Part shown: in pieces, positions 63,440-64,000 of the stretch
Layout of the letters: every line of letters begins with the position of its first letter
Position numbering within the stretch: the first letter of the stretch is position 1
Assembly (NCBI GenBank): GCA_008017155.1
Contig: SSGX01000014.1
Span: forward strand, 1 to 64,000
Direction of reading: 5' to 3'
Length of the DNA stretch: 64,000 bases
DNA from: Neisseriales bacterium
Lineage (GTDB): Bacteria > Pseudomonadota > Gammaproteobacteria > Burkholderiales > UBA11063
Made by a program: the position numbers and the translations under genes
Notes under the pieces: model-generated
What the model saw: only the letters and a program-made list of their open reading frames with translations
Told to the model about the DNA's origin: nothing
The model's database searches: none

Positions 63440-64000
63440 TGAGTAAATTAGATAGACTGGAAGCGGCTTTAGTTGAAGTTGCCGGTAATATATACAATAA
63501 TTTATATCGCCATTATAATGAAATTACCATTGAGGTAAGCCCTGATCGATTAATTGAGCTTATGAATAAGCTTGCTCTAGATGATAAACTTAGTTTTGAA
63601 CAATGTCAGGATGTTTGTGGGGTTGATTATTTAAACTATAAAAACGAAGAAAGGTCTGAAGATGCTTTGCGTTTTGCAGTTGTTTATCATCTTTTATCAC
63701 AGAAATATAACTGGCGGTTACGTGTCAAGACTTTTGCTACTAACAATGAGTTCCCAATTGTCCCTTCAGTAGTTGAGATCTGGAGTTCAGTTAGTTGGTT
63801 TGAGCGCGAAGCCTTTGATTTATATGGTATTGTATTTGAGGGTCATCCGGATTTACGTCGGATTCTTACTGACTACGGCTTTATTGGGCATCCATTCCGT
63901 AAGGATTTCCCATTGTCAGGATATGTTGAGATGCGCTATGACGAAGAGCAGAAGCGTGTTATTTATCAACCAGTAACAATTGAGCCGCGTGAAATAACAC
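63439..64000 (+). CDS. nuoC: NADH-quinone oxidoreductase subunit C, 3' end beyond window
   Basis: The ATG at 63439 overlaps the nuoB stop (TGATG). The frame stays open to the end of the window and reads [20 protein letters not shown] and then [20 protein letters not shown], the signature of the 30-kDa complex I subunit. About 187 residues are visible. It is part of the peripheral arm that connects to NuoB and NuoD. nuoD would be expected next, outside the window. Confidence 0.95.
   Translation, partial: MSKLDRLEAALVEVAGNIYNNLYRHYNEITIEVSPDRLIELMNKLALDDKLSFEQCQDVCGVDYLNYKNEERSEDALRFAVVYHLLSQKYNWRLRVKTFATNNEFPIVPSVVEIWSSVSWFEREAFDLYGIVFEGHPDLRRILTDYGFIGHPFRKDFPLSGYVEMRYDEEQKRVIYQPVTIEPREIT

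Noticed and set aside
1-64000. CRISPR arrays, insertion sequences, integrases, attachment sites and rRNA
   Set aside because: No regularly spaced repeats, transposase motifs or rRNA sequence were found on reading both strands.

Overview
The window is AT-rich DNA (roughly one third G+C, judged by eye) from a Gram-negative bacterium. Several features point to a low-GC betaproteobacterium, perhaps Neisseriales-like: the order tpiA-secG-tRNA-Leu(GAG)-nuoABC, divergent rluC and rne, a long-form TadA with an N-terminal TfoX-C-like domain, and a DUF2844-DUF3443 pair. I cannot name the species. No rRNA, CRISPR array, transposase or integrase was seen.

Layout. 1-4.7 kb: the 3' part of a large DUF1566 surface protein, then two tandem LysR paralogues, the first with an apparent C-terminal frameshift. 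4.8-11.7 kb: a membrane-anchored glutamate-synthase-like flavoprotein, a reverse-strand pair (acyl-CoA ligase and a Dph6-like ATP pyrophosphatase), an SMR exporter divergent from a LysR regulator, and an exported acetamidase/formamidase. 12.1-16.2 kb: an orphan membrane ORF, then DUF2844, a DUF3443 lipoprotein with two pepsin-like DTGS motifs, and a calpain-like lipoprotein. 16.3-24.0 kb: a dense + strand run (hydrolase, DUF4239, MFS, SIMPL, two SUMF1-fold proteins, NTF2-like, FosA, TadA). 24.1-26.7 kb: a 57-residue peptide gene that looks like a lasso-peptide precursor, a two-HKD phospholipase-D-like lipoprotein, and a decayed secreted-protein gene. 26.7-47.4 kb: core genes (mnmG, nadE, degQ-like, lepA) mixed with a TolC-family protein, an APC permease and several lipoproteins, ending in a convergent pair of Ig-repeat lipoproteins. 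47.5-57.8 kb: acnA, a SleB-like hydrolase, rluC, rne, sdaA and a membrane protein that resembles a pentameric ligand-gated ion channel. 57.9-61.2 kb: a reverse-strand operon of yciB, two animal-type uridine phosphorylases and oxyR. 61.3-64.0 kb: tpiA, secG, tRNA-Leu and the start of the nuo operon, cut in nuoC.

How the genes work together. Core metabolism is interleaved with secreted and lipid-anchored proteins whose signal peptides end in [L/S/M/V]-[A/S]-A/S-C followed by Gly/Ser/Asn. The most unusual candidates are the lasso-like precursor without visible maturation enzymes, the ligand-gated-channel-like protein, the paired aspartic- and cysteine-protease-like lipoproteins, and the doubled UPP1-like phosphorylases beside oxyR. 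Many genes are preceded by an extended -10 sequence of the form TGnTAAAAT.
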